From Virgisporangium ochraceum (GTDB taxonomy: Bacteria; Actinomycetota; Actinomycetes; Mycobacteriales; Micromonosporaceae): 64,000 nt of DNA. The stretch lies in contig NZ_BOPH01000090.1 of NCBI RefSeq assembly GCF_016863655.1, positions 1 to 64,000 on the forward strand, in the 5' to 3' direction. Below, piece after piece: positions 29,532 through 37,746 of this stretch (within the stretch, counting starts at the first letter, position 1; each line of letters starts with the position of its first letter). Under the pieces are notes generated by a model, which worked only from the letters and a program-made list of their open reading frames with translations, was not told the origin of the DNA and made no database searches. The position numbers and the translations under genes were made by a program.

Positions 29532-30511
29532 GGCGTGTCGCCGGCGCGGTCGACGATGCCGAACCGGTTGCGGATCACCAGCCGGAAGACGTCGCCGGCC
29601 TTGATGTACCGGGTGGCGTCCAGCGACTCGGCGACGTGGTCGCGGATGGCGACCAGCCGGTCACCGATCAGCGCGTAGGTCTCCGGGTCGAACAGCAGCT
29701 CGGTCCTCAGGTAGTCCTCGACGACGTAGGTCAACGCGATCGCCGGCCGGCCGTCGAAGTTCACGGCGTCCGGGTCGACCCGCGCGCCGGGCTGGCGGGC
29801 CAGCCACCGGTAGATCGCGGCCTCGACGTCGGGCGGGAGGACGAACTGCGTGAGCAGCGCCTCCGGGCTGGCTCCCGCGGGCTTGACCCGATGGTGCCAC
29901 TCGTCGAACTTCTCCGGGGTGGTGAGGCCGGCCAGGTCGTCGTACGGGATGGTCGGCCAGCGCTGCTTCTCGGTCCGCTCACGGGAGTGGAGCTGGCCGC
30001 CGTCCTCCCTGCCGGCTATCACGTGCCCGTCGACCCGGCTCCACGACTCCCGGCGCTTGTTCACCGTCTGGCCCGGTACCAGGGCGCCGTTCGGGTTGGC
30101 GTCGGCCACCTCCATGCGGTTCTCCGTGGTGAGGAACTCCACGTACATGAACTGGTCGGGGCGCGGGTCGACCCAGGCCCGGCGGGCGGCGGTCCAGGCG
30201 GCGTTCTCCAGGAACTCGGCCGCACCGGCCGGCTTGGCGTACGGCGGCGCGGCGACGGCGGCAGGCGGGTCGCCGGACCGGTCGGTGCGCTCCGCCGGTC
30301 CACCCGTCACCACCACGACGCCCACCGCAACCGCCGCCGCGGCCGTGACCACGGCGGCGGCCCGCAGCGTCCACCGGGCCGGCCGGCGGGGCGCGGGGCT
30401 CTCCACGCCGTTGATCCGGTCGAGCAGTGCGGTGCGGGCCCGGTCGCGGGCGGCCGCCGACGGGGTCTCGTCGAACCCGAACACGTCCTGGAGCAGTTCC
30501 ATCTCGTTCAT
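29528..30511 (-). CDS. CU044_5270-family membrane protein, probable anti-sigma-type partner
   Basis: A 327-residue protein with a cytoplasmic N-terminus (MNEMELLQDVFGFDETPSAA), one membrane helix (TLRAAAVVTAAAAVAVGVVV) and an extracellular domain containing AEFLENAAWTAARRAW and FMYVEFLTTENRMEV, the pattern of CU044_5270 proteins. In actinomycetes these follow ECF sigma genes, as here: the ATG overlaps the sigma factor stop as TGATG. Control of sigma activity from outside the cell is inferred from context. Confidence 0.85.
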   Translation of the reverse strand: MNEMELLQDVFGFDETPSAAARDRARTALLDRINGVESPAPRRPARWTLRAAAVVTAAAAVAVGVVVVTGGPAERTDRSGDPPAAVAAPPYAKPAGAAEFLENAAWTAARRAWVDPRPDQFMYVEFLTTENRMEVADANPNGALVPGQTVNKRRESWSRVDGHVIAGREDGGQLHSRERTEKQRWPTIPYDDLAGLTTPEKFDEWHHRVKPAGASPEALLTQFVLPPDVEAAIYRWLARQPGARVDPDAVNFDGRPAIALTYVVEDYLRTELLFDPETYALIGDRLVAIRDHVAESLDATRYIKAGDVFRLVIRNRFGIVDRAGDTP

Positions 30512-31080
30512 CACAGGGTTCCTTCGCTCAGAGAAGCACGCATCTCCTGCCGCGCCCGGTGCAACCGCGACCGCACGGTGCCGGCCGGCACGTCGAGCGC
30601 CAGCGCCACCTCGGGCTGGCTGAGACCGGCCCACGCGACCAGCAGGAGCACGTTCCGCTCGGGTCCGGGCAGCCGGGCCAGGGCCGCCGCGAGCCGGCCC
30701 CGCGCGGTGGCCGCGTCGAGCCGGGCGGCGACGTCGATCTCCGCTACGGCGACGTCGGCCGGCAGCTTCGCCAGTGCCCGGTACCGGCGGGCCTCCGCCC
30801 GTGCGTGGCGCGCGATCAGGTTGGAGGCGATGCCGTACAGCCACGGGGCCGCGTCCACCCGGGCCGGGTCGTAGCCGGCGAGCCGGCTGAACGCGACCAG
30901 GAACGTCTCGGACGCGACATCCTCCGCCAGGTCGCGACCGAGCCGCCGGGCGGCGTACGCGTAGATCCGCTCGTAGTGCCGGTCGAACACCACCGCGAAC
31001 CGCTCCGGCGCCGCGCGTGCGGCGGCGATCAGCTCCGCGTCGGTGCGCGTCCGTCGATCGTGGTCTGTGGCCAGATCCAT
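30511..31080 (-). CDS. ECF RNA polymerase sigma factor
   Basis: A 189-residue sigma-70 factor with region 2 (FAVVFDRHYERIYAYAARRL; LAEDVASETFLVAFSRLAGY) and region 4 (LLLVAWAGLSQPEVALALDV; GTVRSRLHRARQEM). The ATG at 31080 is the only good start. It is co-translated with the CU044_5270-type protein. A tandem 27-bp repeat in the divergent promoter region upstream may belong to its regulation. Confidence 0.93.
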   Translation of the reverse strand: MDLATDHDRRTRTDAELIAAARAAPERFAVVFDRHYERIYAYAARRLGRDLAEDVASETFLVAFSRLAGYDPARVDAAPWLYGIASNLIARHARAEARRYRALAKLPADVAVAEIDVAARLDAATARGRLAAALARLPGPERNVLLLVAWAGLSQPEVALALDVPAGTVRSRLHRARQEMRASLSEGTL

Positions 31081-31108
31081 CGGCTCACCTTCCTTCCACC
31101 ACCTCTTC

Positions 31109-31170
31109 GCCGCAGCCCCGGAAAGTGTTCGCTCTGCCGCAGTTCCGGACGGTGGTCGCTTTGCCGCGCC
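31109..31170. repeat. Tandem 27-bp repeats in divergent sigma/MFS promoter region
   Basis: Two direct 27-bp units (31109-31135 and 31136-31162) share 21 of 27 bases: both begin GCCGCAG, carry CCGGA and GTG, and end TCGCT with a T. A partial third unit starts at 31163. They sit between the divergent sigma factor and MFS genes and look like operator sites. Confidence 0.7.
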
Positions 31171-31229
31171 GGATTGAAGGAAAGTAGGTTTGCGATCTTC
31201 GCCGTCGCGGCAGTGGGAACGAGGTGAGC

Positions 31230-32735
31230 GTGACGACTTCGAAAGCGGCCGGCGTCGGGTTCCGGTCGGAGCGGGGACCGGTGCTGGCCGCGGTGATGCT
31301 GTGCACCGGGCTCGTGGCCCTCGACTCGACGATCATCGCGACGGCGGTGCCGTCGATCGTCCGGGACCTTGGCGGCTTCTCCCAGTTCCCGTGGCTGTTC
31401 TCGATCTACCTGCTCACCGCGGCGGTCACCGTGCCGCTGTACGGCAAGTTCGCCGACCAGGTGGGTCGCAAACCGGTGATGCTCATCGGCATCGCGGTGT
31501 TCCTCGCCGGGTCGGTGCTGTGCGGCATCGCCTGGAGCATGCCGGCGCTGATCGTCGCCCGGGCGGTGCAGGGTCTGGGTGCCGGCGCCGTGCAGCCGAT
31601 GAGCATGACCATCATCGGCGACCTCTACTCGGTGGAGGAGCGGGCCCGGGTCCAGGGGTACCTGGCCAGCGTGTGGGCGATCTCGTCGGTCGTCGGCCCG
31701 ACGCTCGGCGGGGTGTTCTCGGAGTACCTGTCCTGGCGGTGGATCTTCTTCATCAACCTGCCGCTGGGCGCGGTGGCGGCGTGGGCGCTGGTCCGCCGGT
31801 TCACCGAGAACGTCACCCGGCGCGAGCACAAGGTCGACTACCTCGGCGCCGCGCTGCTCACCGCCGGATTCTCGCTGCTGATCCTGGGACTGCTGGAGGG
31901 CGGCGTCCGGTGGGAGTGGTCGTCGGCGCCGAGCGTCGCGATCCTGACCGTCGCCGGGGTGCTGATCCTCGCGTTCGTGCTGGTCGAGCGCCGCGCCGCG
32001 GAACCGGTGCTGCCGCTGTGGGTGGTCAGCCGGCGGGTGCTGGCCGGCGGCAATCTCGCCTCGCTCGTGATCGGCGCGCTGCTGATCGGGCTCACGTCGT
32101 ACCTGCCCACGTACGCGCAGGGGGTGCTCGGGGTGGGTCCGCTGGTCGCGGGGTTCGCCGTCGCCGCGCTGACGCTCGGGTGGCCGATCGCGGCGAGTCT
32201 CAGCGGACGGGTCTACCTGCGGATCGGGTTCCGCAACACCGCGGTGTTCGGCGCGTCGGTCGTCATCGTGGGTGCCGTGTTCACTGCGCTGCTGACCAGG
32301 ACGTCGCCGGTCTGGGTGGCGGCCGCGGCGGCGTTCGTCATGGGCGTCGGACTGGGGTTCACGTCGAGCCCGACGATCGTGGCGGCCCAGTCGGTGGTCG
32401 GCTGGGACCGGCGCGGCGTGGTGACCGGCGCGAACATGTTCGCCCGGTCACTGGGCAGCGCGGTCGGTGCCGCGATCTTCGGCGCGATCGCCAACGCGAC
32501 GCTGTCGGCCCGGTTCGCCGATCCGCCACCGGACGTCGCCGGCCGGATCCCCGCGGACGTCAGCGCCGACAGCCTGATCCTGGACGCCGGCCCCGGGCCG
32601 GTCGGTGACTTCGTCCGCGGGGCCCTGTTCGACGCCAGCCGGCACGTGTTCGTCGGCCTGGTGGTGCTCGCGGTCGTCGGATTGTTCGCGGTACTGCTGC
32701 TGCCCCACCGCACCAGGGACCTGGAGTTCGACTAG
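31230..32735 (+). CDS. MFS drug-efflux transporter (EmrB/QacA, DHA2, 14 TM)
   Basis: A 501-residue permease with TM1 motif GLVALDSTIIATAVPSIVRD, the motif A loop GKFADQVGRKP, antiporter motif VVGPTLGGVFSEYLSWRWIF and 14 hydrophobic segments. I prefer GTG 31230 because AGGTGA lies just upstream; GTG 31224 is the alternative. It exports an unknown toxic or self-made compound. It is divergent from the ECF sigma gene across the 27-bp tandem repeats, so both may share a regulator. Confidence 0.92.
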   Translation: MTTSKAAGVGFRSERGPVLAAVMLCTGLVALDSTIIATAVPSIVRDLGGFSQFPWLFSIYLLTAAVTVPLYGKFADQVGRKPVMLIGIAVFLAGSVLCGIAWSMPALIVARAVQGLGAGAVQPMSMTIIGDLYSVEERARVQGYLASVWAISSVVGPTLGGVFSEYLSWRWIFFINLPLGAVAAWALVRRFTENVTRREHKVDYLGAALLTAGFSLLILGLLEGGVRWEWSSAPSVAILTVAGVLILAFVLVERRAAEPVLPLWVVSRRVLAGGNLASLVIGALLIGLTSYLPTYAQGVLGVGPLVAGFAVAALTLGWPIAASLSGRVYLRIGFRNTAVFGASVVIVGAVFTALLTRTSPVWVAAAAAFVMGVGLGFTSSPTIVAAQSVVGWDRRGVVTGANMFARSLGSAVGAAIFGAIANATLSARFADPPPDVAGRIPADVSADSLILDAGPGPVGDFVRGALFDASRHVFVGLVVLAVVGLFAVLLLPHRTRDLEFD

Positions 32736-32738
32736 GCC

Positions 32739-32875
32739 AGGTCGTGGACCAGCGCCCGCTCTCGCGGCCGCGCCGCTGTCGAGGCGCGCGCCGATCTTGC
32801 ACTCGTGGCCACCTCTATTTGCGGATATGTCACGTTTTTAGGGAGGCCACAACTGCAAGATCGGCGGAGAAGGGG
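32739..32875. repeat. Dispersed repeat, family B, copy 2
   Basis: It starts four bases after the MFS stop with AGGTCGTGGACC. The core (32793-32862) has GATCTTGCACTCGTGGCC pairing with GGCCACAACTGCAAGATC at 16 of 18 positions around TATTTGCGGATATGTC, and ends GGCGGAGAAGGGGT. The core differs from copy 1 (8653-8735) at about 8 of 83 positions. Confidence 0.85.
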
Positions 32876-32933
32876 TCCGGGGACCGGATGGAGCGCTGCC
32901 GGGCCCTGCCCGCGATCTCTTTTACAAGGATTC

Positions 32934-32952
32934 TTAGGTTAGGCTAACCTGC
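32934..32952. promoter_or_regulatory. Iron box (IdeR/DmdR-type) upstream of siderophore uptake operon
   Basis: TTAGGTTAGGCTAACCTGC matches the actinobacterial iron box TTAGGTTAGGCTAACCTAA at 17 of 19 positions. It ends five bases before the GTG of the ATPase gene, so iron-loaded IdeR/DmdR should block transcription of the operon. Confidence 0.93.
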
Positions 32953-32956
32953 AGCC

Positions 32957-33841
32957 GTGCGGGACAACGATCGATCCGGGGCCCCCGGTCAAAGCGGAGC
33001 GAAGCGAGCATTTGAGCGGGGTGGAACCGACGGCCTCCGGGGAGACCGGCTCACGCTGGGCTACCACGGGCCGGCGGTGGTTCACGAGGCCTCGATCGTC
33101 GTGACGGCGGGCGCGGTCACGGCGCTGGTCGGGCCGAACGGCAGCGGCAAGTCCACGCTGCTGCGGGCGCTCGCCCGGCTGCACCGGCCGTCCACCGGCG
33201 ACGTGCTGTTCGACGACGGCTCGTCGGCGCTGACCCTGCAGGCGAAGGACTTCGCCAAGCGGGTGACGCTGCTCGCACAGAGCCGGCCGACCCCGAGCGG
33301 GGTCACGGTGCACGACGTCGTCGGCTACGGCCGTCACCCCTACCGGGGGCGCTGGGGTCGCGACGACGCCGACGGGGTGCGCGCCGTGGCCTGGGCGATG
33401 GAGGTCACCGGCATCACGGCCATGGCCGAGCGCCCGGTCGACGAACTGTCCGGCGGCGAACTCCAGCGGGTCTGGCTCGCGACGTGCCTCGCGCAGGACA
33501 CCGGCGTCCTGCTGCTCGACGAACCGACGACGTTCCTCGACCTCCGGTACCAGGTGGAGATCCTCGACCTGGTCCGCGACCTCGCCGACGACCACGGGGT
33601 CGCCGTCGGGATCGTCCTCCACGACCTGAACCACGCCGCGGCCGTGGCCGACCGCGTGGTGCTGCTGCAGAACGGAAAGGTCGTGGCCGCGGGCGACCCG
33701 GCCGACGTCTTCACCCCGCAGCGACTGACGGCTGCCTACGGCATCGAGGTCGACGTCGCGGTCGACCCGTCGACCGGTCTGGTCACCACCCGGCCCGTGG
33801 GCCGGCACACGAAACGCGCTCTACAAGGAGAGTCGATATGA
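32957..33841 (+). CDS. Iron-siderophore ABC transporter, ATP-binding protein (FecE/FepC-like)
   Basis: A 294-residue ATPase that powers ferric-siderophore import. Walker A is GPNGSGKST, the Q-loop is LLAQSRPTPSGVTVHDVVGY, the signature is ELSGGELQRVWLA, Walker B is VLLLDEPTTFLDL and the switch His is in VLHDLNHAA. The only in-frame start before the domain is GTG 32957, which lies five bases after the iron box, suggesting a leaderless or very short-leader mRNA. Its stop overlaps the lipoprotein start as ATGA. It forms one operon with the next two genes. Confidence 0.93.
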   Translation: MRDNDRSGAPGQSGAKRAFERGGTDGLRGDRLTLGYHGPAVVHEASIVVTAGAVTALVGPNGSGKSTLLRALARLHRPSTGDVLFDDGSSALTLQAKDFAKRVTLLAQSRPTPSGVTVHDVVGYGRHPYRGRWGRDDADGVRAVAWAMEVTGITAMAERPVDELSGGELQRVWLATCLAQDTGVLLLDEPTTFLDLRYQVEILDLVRDLADDHGVAVGIVLHDLNHAAAVADRVVLLQNGKVVAAGDPADVFTPQRLTAAYGIEVDVAVDPSTGLVTTRPVGRHTKRALQGESI

Positions 33842-34809
33842 GACGAGCACTGGTCGCCGTGCTGGTCGGCGCCCTCGCGCTGGCCGGCTGCGGCACCACC
33901 GAGGATCCGGCCGAGACGGGCAACGACGACGCGGGCGCCAGCGGCCCGGTCACCTTCAAGGACGCCCGCGGCAAGGAGGTGACCCTGCAGAAGCCGGCCA
34001 CCAAGGTGGTCAGCCTCGAGTGGGGCGAGACCGAGATGCTGGTGAGCCTCGGTGTGCAGCCCATCGGCGCCGCCGACATCAAGGGCTACGGGACGTGGAA
34101 CACCGCGTCCAAGCTCGACGGGTCGGTCAAGGACGTCGGCACCCGGGGTGAGCCGAGCGTCGACTCGATCGCCGCCCTGCAGCCCGACCTCATCATCATG
34201 GTCAACGACTCGGCGCAGCTCGCGCCGCAGGCGGAGAAGATCGCACCGGTACTGGTGACGAAGGGCAGCGACGCGAGCCGCAACCTCGACCGCATGCGCG
34301 ACGACTTCAACCTGATCGCCACCGCGGTCGGCAAGCAGGCCGAGGCGAAGAAGATCCTCGACGACTTCGACAAGACGCTCGCCGACGGTCGGAAGAAGAT
34401 CGCCGACGCCGGCAACGCGGGCAAGAGCTTCGCGATCGCCGACGGGTGGAAGGAAGGCAGCACGGTCAACATCCGGATGTTCGGCCAGGGCGCGCTCGTC
34501 TCCCAGCTCGGCATCCAGCTCGGCCTGAAGAACGCCTGGAACGGCAAGGTCGACGAGGCGTGGGGCCTGGGTCAGACCGACGTCGAGGGCGTGAACGTCC
34601 TCAAGGACGTCGACCTGCACTTCTTCTACAACGCCTCCGACGGCGACGACGTGTTCGCGCAGGGCCTGGCCGGCAACGCGATCTGGGACTCGCTGTCGTT
34701 CGTGCAGAAGAAGCAGCTGCACAAGATGCCCGACGGCATCTGGACCTTCGGCGGGCCGGCGTCCTGCGAGCAGTACATCGAGCAGCTCGTGAAGGTCTAC
34801 GCCCCTTGA
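33838..34809 (+). CDS. Iron-siderophore-binding lipoprotein (FecB/FepB-like)
   Basis: A 323-residue lipoprotein that captures ferric siderophore outside the membrane. The lipobox LALAGC places the modified Cys at position 18. The fold shows GPVTFKDARGKEVTLQKPAT, VVSLEWGETEMLVSLGVQPI and LQPDLIIMVND, as in periplasmic-binding clan proteins of the FecB class. AAGGAG precedes the ATG, which overlaps the ATPase stop. The siderophore itself is not known; no biosynthesis genes are in the window. Confidence 0.93.
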   Translation: MRRALVAVLVGALALAGCGTTEDPAETGNDDAGASGPVTFKDARGKEVTLQKPATKVVSLEWGETEMLVSLGVQPIGAADIKGYGTWNTASKLDGSVKDVGTRGEPSVDSIAALQPDLIIMVNDSAQLAPQAEKIAPVLVTKGSDASRNLDRMRDDFNLIATAVGKQAEAKKILDDFDKTLADGRKKIADAGNAGKSFAIADGWKEGSTVNIRMFGQGALVSQLGIQLGLKNAWNGKVDEAWGLGQTDVEGVNVLKDVDLHFFYNASDGDDVFAQGLAGNAIWDSLSFVQKKQLHKMPDGIWTFGGPASCEQYIEQLVKVYAP

Positions 34810-34817
34810 GTCAGGTG

Positions 34818-36899
34818 ATGGAAAGGGCGACCCCGGTGGTCGCCCTTCCCCCGGTGAAGCCGGTGCGGGTCGCGGGGCTCGCGGTCGGCTCGGCCGTGCT
34901 CGTGGTGGTGCTCGCGCTGGTCCACCTGACCCAGGGCACCAGCGACGTCGGCGCCGTCGACCTGGTCCGGTGGGTGTTCGGCGCCTCCGACGAGGACGCG
35001 GCGAAGATCCTGGTCGCCGCGCGGCTTCCGCGTCTGGTTGCCGGGCTCGCGGTCGGGGTGGCGCTGGGTTTCGCCGGTGCCACCCTGCAGTCCCTGGCCC
35101 GCAACCCGCTGGCGTCGCCCGACACGTTGGCGGTCAACGCCGGCGCCTGGCTCACGGTGGTCGCCGCCGCGGCGTTCGGGCTGTCGCTGCCGATCCTGCC
35201 GTCGGGCGCGCTGTCGTTCGTTGGCGGGCTGGTCGCGGCCGTGTTCGTGCTCATGCTCTCGGCCGGCGGCTCGTCCGGTCCGGCCCGGCTGATCCTCGCC
35301 GGCACCGCGACCGCGTTCGCGCTGAACGCGGTGACCGTGCTGCTGATGCTGCTGTTCCAGCGGGAGACCGTCGGTTTCTACGCGTGGGGCAACGGCACCC
35401 TCGTGCAGGGCGACTTCGACGCGGTGGTGCAGACCGCGCCGGTCATCGCGCTGGCGGCGCTCGGCTGCCTGGTGCTGGGCCGGCGCCTCGACATCCTCGC
35501 CCTCGGCGACGACACCGCGACGGTCCTCGGCCTGCACGTGCGGCGCACCCGCCTGATCGGCACGGTGCTCGCCGTGCTGCTGTCGACCGCGGCGGTCACG
35601 ATCGCCGGTCCGATCGGGTTCGTGGGGCTGTGCGCGCCGGTGATCGTGCGGCTGGTGGCCCGGTTCGTGCCCGGTCTGCACCGGCACCGGCTGTTGATGC
35701 CGTTCTCCGCGGTCGCCGGTGTGGTGATCGTGATCGGCTCCGACATCCTGCTGCGGTTCGTGCTCGGCGGTCAGGCCGGTGTCGACGTGCCCACCGGCGT
35801 GGTCACGTCGCTGTTCGGCGCGGTGGTGCTGGTGTGGCTCGCACGCGGTCACCGCGACGCCGGCTCGGGCCGGCGCGCGGCGACGACCCACCTGGCCAAG
35901 GTGCGGTCGGCGCGGTTCGTGCGGAGCGTCATCGCCGTCGGGGTCGTTCTCGTTCCGGTGGTGACGGTCGTGGGCCTGCTCGCGGGGGACGCGTGGCTGC
36001 TGGGCGGTGACGTCGTGAACTGGCTGACCGGCCGGTCCGGCCCGGCGGTGACGTACGTGCTCGACCAGCGGTACCCGCGCGTGCTCGCCGCGCTGTTCGC
36101 CGGTGCCGCGCTGGCCGTCGCCGGAACCGTGGTGCAGGCGGTGTCGCGCAACCCGCTGGCCGAACCGGGCATCCTCGGCGTCACCGCCGGTGCGGGCGTC
36201 GGCGCGGTCGCGCTGATCACCACGATCCCGGCCGTCGGCGTGTGGACCATGACCGGCGTGGCCGGTGCCTGCGCCGTCGCCACGTTCGCCCTGGTGTACG
36301 GCCTGGCCTGGCGCGGCGGCCTGGACTCCGACCGGCTGATCCTCATCGGCTTCGGTGTCTACACCGCCGGCACGGCGGTGATCACGTTCATCATCATCGC
36401 GACCGACCCGTGGAACACCGGCAAGGCGCTCACCTGGCTGTCCGGGTCGACCTACGGTCGTACCGCGCTGCAGGTGGTGCCGGTCGCGGTCGCGCTCGTC
36501 GTGCTGACGTCGGTGCTGGCCGGCTCGGTGCGCCGGCTCGACCTGCTGGCCCTCGACGACGACACGCCCCGCGTCCTCGGGGTGCGCCTGGAGCGCGTCC
36601 GGCTGCTGACGCTGACCGCGGCGGCGCTGCTCACCTCGACGGCGGTGGCGGCGATCGGCGTGGTCGGGTTCGTCGGCCTGGTCGCGCCGCACGCCGCGCG
36701 CGCTCTGGTGGGTGGACGCCACAGCCGGGTGCTCCCGATGGCGGCGCTGCTCGGCGCGGTTCTGGTGAGCGTCGCCGACACGTTCGGCCGCACGGTGATC
36801 GCTCCGGCGCAGATCCCCGCGGGTCTGGCCACGGCGATGATCGGCACCCCGTACTTCATCTGGCTCCTGTGGCGCACGCGGGTGCGCCCCGTCGGCTGA
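34818..36899 (+). CDS. Iron-siderophore ABC permease, fused FecCD double domain (FhuB-like)
   Basis: A 693-residue permease with two FecCD halves in one chain. Half 1 contains RLPRLVAGLAVGVALGFAGA, NPLASPDTLAVNAGAW and ITIAGPIGFVGL-type loops; half 2 repeats these as RYPRVLAALFAGAALAVAGT, NPLAEPGILGVTAGAGVGAV and AAIGVVGFVGLVAPHAAR. Each half has about ten helices, as in FhuB. I chose ATG 34818; TTG 34806, overlapping the lipoprotein stop, is possible. It completes the iron-box-controlled operon and ends nine bases before the convergent FetB-like gene. Confidence 0.93.
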   Translation: MERATPVVALPPVKPVRVAGLAVGSAVLVVVLALVHLTQGTSDVGAVDLVRWVFGASDEDAAKILVAARLPRLVAGLAVGVALGFAGATLQSLARNPLASPDTLAVNAGAWLTVVAAAAFGLSLPILPSGALSFVGGLVAAVFVLMLSAGGSSGPARLILAGTATAFALNAVTVLLMLLFQRETVGFYAWGNGTLVQGDFDAVVQTAPVIALAALGCLVLGRRLDILALGDDTATVLGLHVRRTRLIGTVLAVLLSTAAVTIAGPIGFVGLCAPVIVRLVARFVPGLHRHRLLMPFSAVAGVVIVIGSDILLRFVLGGQAGVDVPTGVVTSLFGAVVLVWLARGHRDAGSGRRAATTHLAKVRSARFVRSVIAVGVVLVPVVTVVGLLAGDAWLLGGDVVNWLTGRSGPAVTYVLDQRYPRVLAALFAGAALAVAGTVVQAVSRNPLAEPGILGVTAGAGVGAVALITTIPAVGVWTMTGVAGACAVATFALVYGLAWRGGLDSDRLILIGFGVYTAGTAVITFIIIATDPWNTGKALTWLSGSTYGRTALQVVPVAVALVVLTSVLAGSVRRLDLLALDDDTPRVLGVRLERVRLLTLTAAALLTSTAVAAIGVVGFVGLVAPHAARALVGGRHSRVLPMAALLGAVLVSVADTFGRTVIAPAQIPAGLATAMIGTPYFIWLLWRTRVRPVG

Positions 36900-36908
36900 A
36901 CCGGCCCG

Positions 36909-37658
36909 TCAGCGGTGCACGCCACCCACCGGGAGGCGGCCGGCGGCGATGACCTCCACCGTCAGCGCGGCCGCGATCGCCTCGGCGAGCAGCAGGCCCA
37001 CCAGGACGAGCAGCTGCACGGCGCCGGCCTGCAGCGGGGAGCCGCCGCCCAGGAGCACCCCGACGAACGCGCCGGGCAGGGTCACCAGGCCGACGGTGCG
37101 GGTCTGGTCGAGGGCCGGCACGAGGGCCTGCGCGGCGACCGGCCGGCAGAGTTCCAGCGTCGCGGCACGCGGCGTGAAGCCCAGGGCCAGCGCCGCCTCG
37201 TACTCGCCGTGGCGGGTGCGCAGGTCGTCGACGGCGCGGCGGCCGGCCAGCGAGGTGGCCGTCATCGCACCGCCGACGAGGATGCCGGCCACCGGCAGCA
37301 CCGCGATCGTCTCGCGGGGCACCGCGCCGGTGGCGAGCACGATCGCCAGCACCGGCAGCGCGCCGGCGGCGATGGGTGCCGCTGCCCAGCGTCCACTCGA
37401 CGCCTTCTTCGCGATCCGGCGGGCCGACGTCACAGCGGCCACCGCGAGCATCAGCCCGATGAAACCGGCGGTGGCCCAGCCCGACGCCAGAACGGCGGCC
37501 AGGATCAGGGAGACCGCGGCGAGCTGGCCGACCGCGCGGGCCGACGCGACCACCACGTCCCGGGTCACGCCGAACGAGAAATACCGGGCGACGGCCGCGG
37601 CCGCCGCGACCAGCACGACCACGGCGACGGCCAGCGCCGGCCCCACGGTCACACCCAT
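36909..37658 (-). CDS. FetB-like permease (UPF0014), possible iron exporter
   Basis: A 249-residue membrane protein with about seven helices. FARYFSFG-like start, ARAVGQLAAVSLILAAVL, LPVAGILVGGAMTATSLAGR and VGLVTLPGAFVGVLLGGGSP are hallmarks of the UPF0014/FetB family; E. coli FetAB exports iron under oxidative stress. A FetA-type ATPase is not adjacent here. The start is ATG 37658 or GTG 37652, the latter having better spacing to GGGGA. Lying tail to tail with a siderophore importer fits a role in iron balance, but that is inference. Confidence 0.83.
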   Translation of the reverse strand: MGVTVGPALAVAVVVLVAAAAAVARYFSFGVTRDVVVASARAVGQLAAVSLILAAVLASGWATAGFIGLMLAVAAVTSARRIAKKASSGRWAAAPIAAGALPVLAIVLATGAVPRETIAVLPVAGILVGGAMTATSLAGRRAVDDLRTRHGEYEAALALGFTPRAATLELCRPVAAQALVPALDQTRTVGLVTLPGAFVGVLLGGGSPLQAGAVQLLVLVGLLLAEAIAAALTVEVIAAGRLPVGGVHR

Positions 37659-37746
37659 TCCCCGATCTTCCCGTAGCCGCGGGAACCTTTCCCCGCTGCC
37701 GAGGTCTTTGTGAGGGTGTTCGCATCCGAGGGGGAGGTTGAGGTCG

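Noticed and set aside
34797..36722. Minus-strand frame opposite the FecCD permease
   Set aside because: The plus strand encodes clear membrane helices and family motifs; the minus product is full of His/Arg/Gln with no fold.
36856..37725. Alternative minus-strand frame in the FetB-like gene
   Set aside because: Arg/Gly-rich product; the FetB frame carries membrane helices and family motifs.
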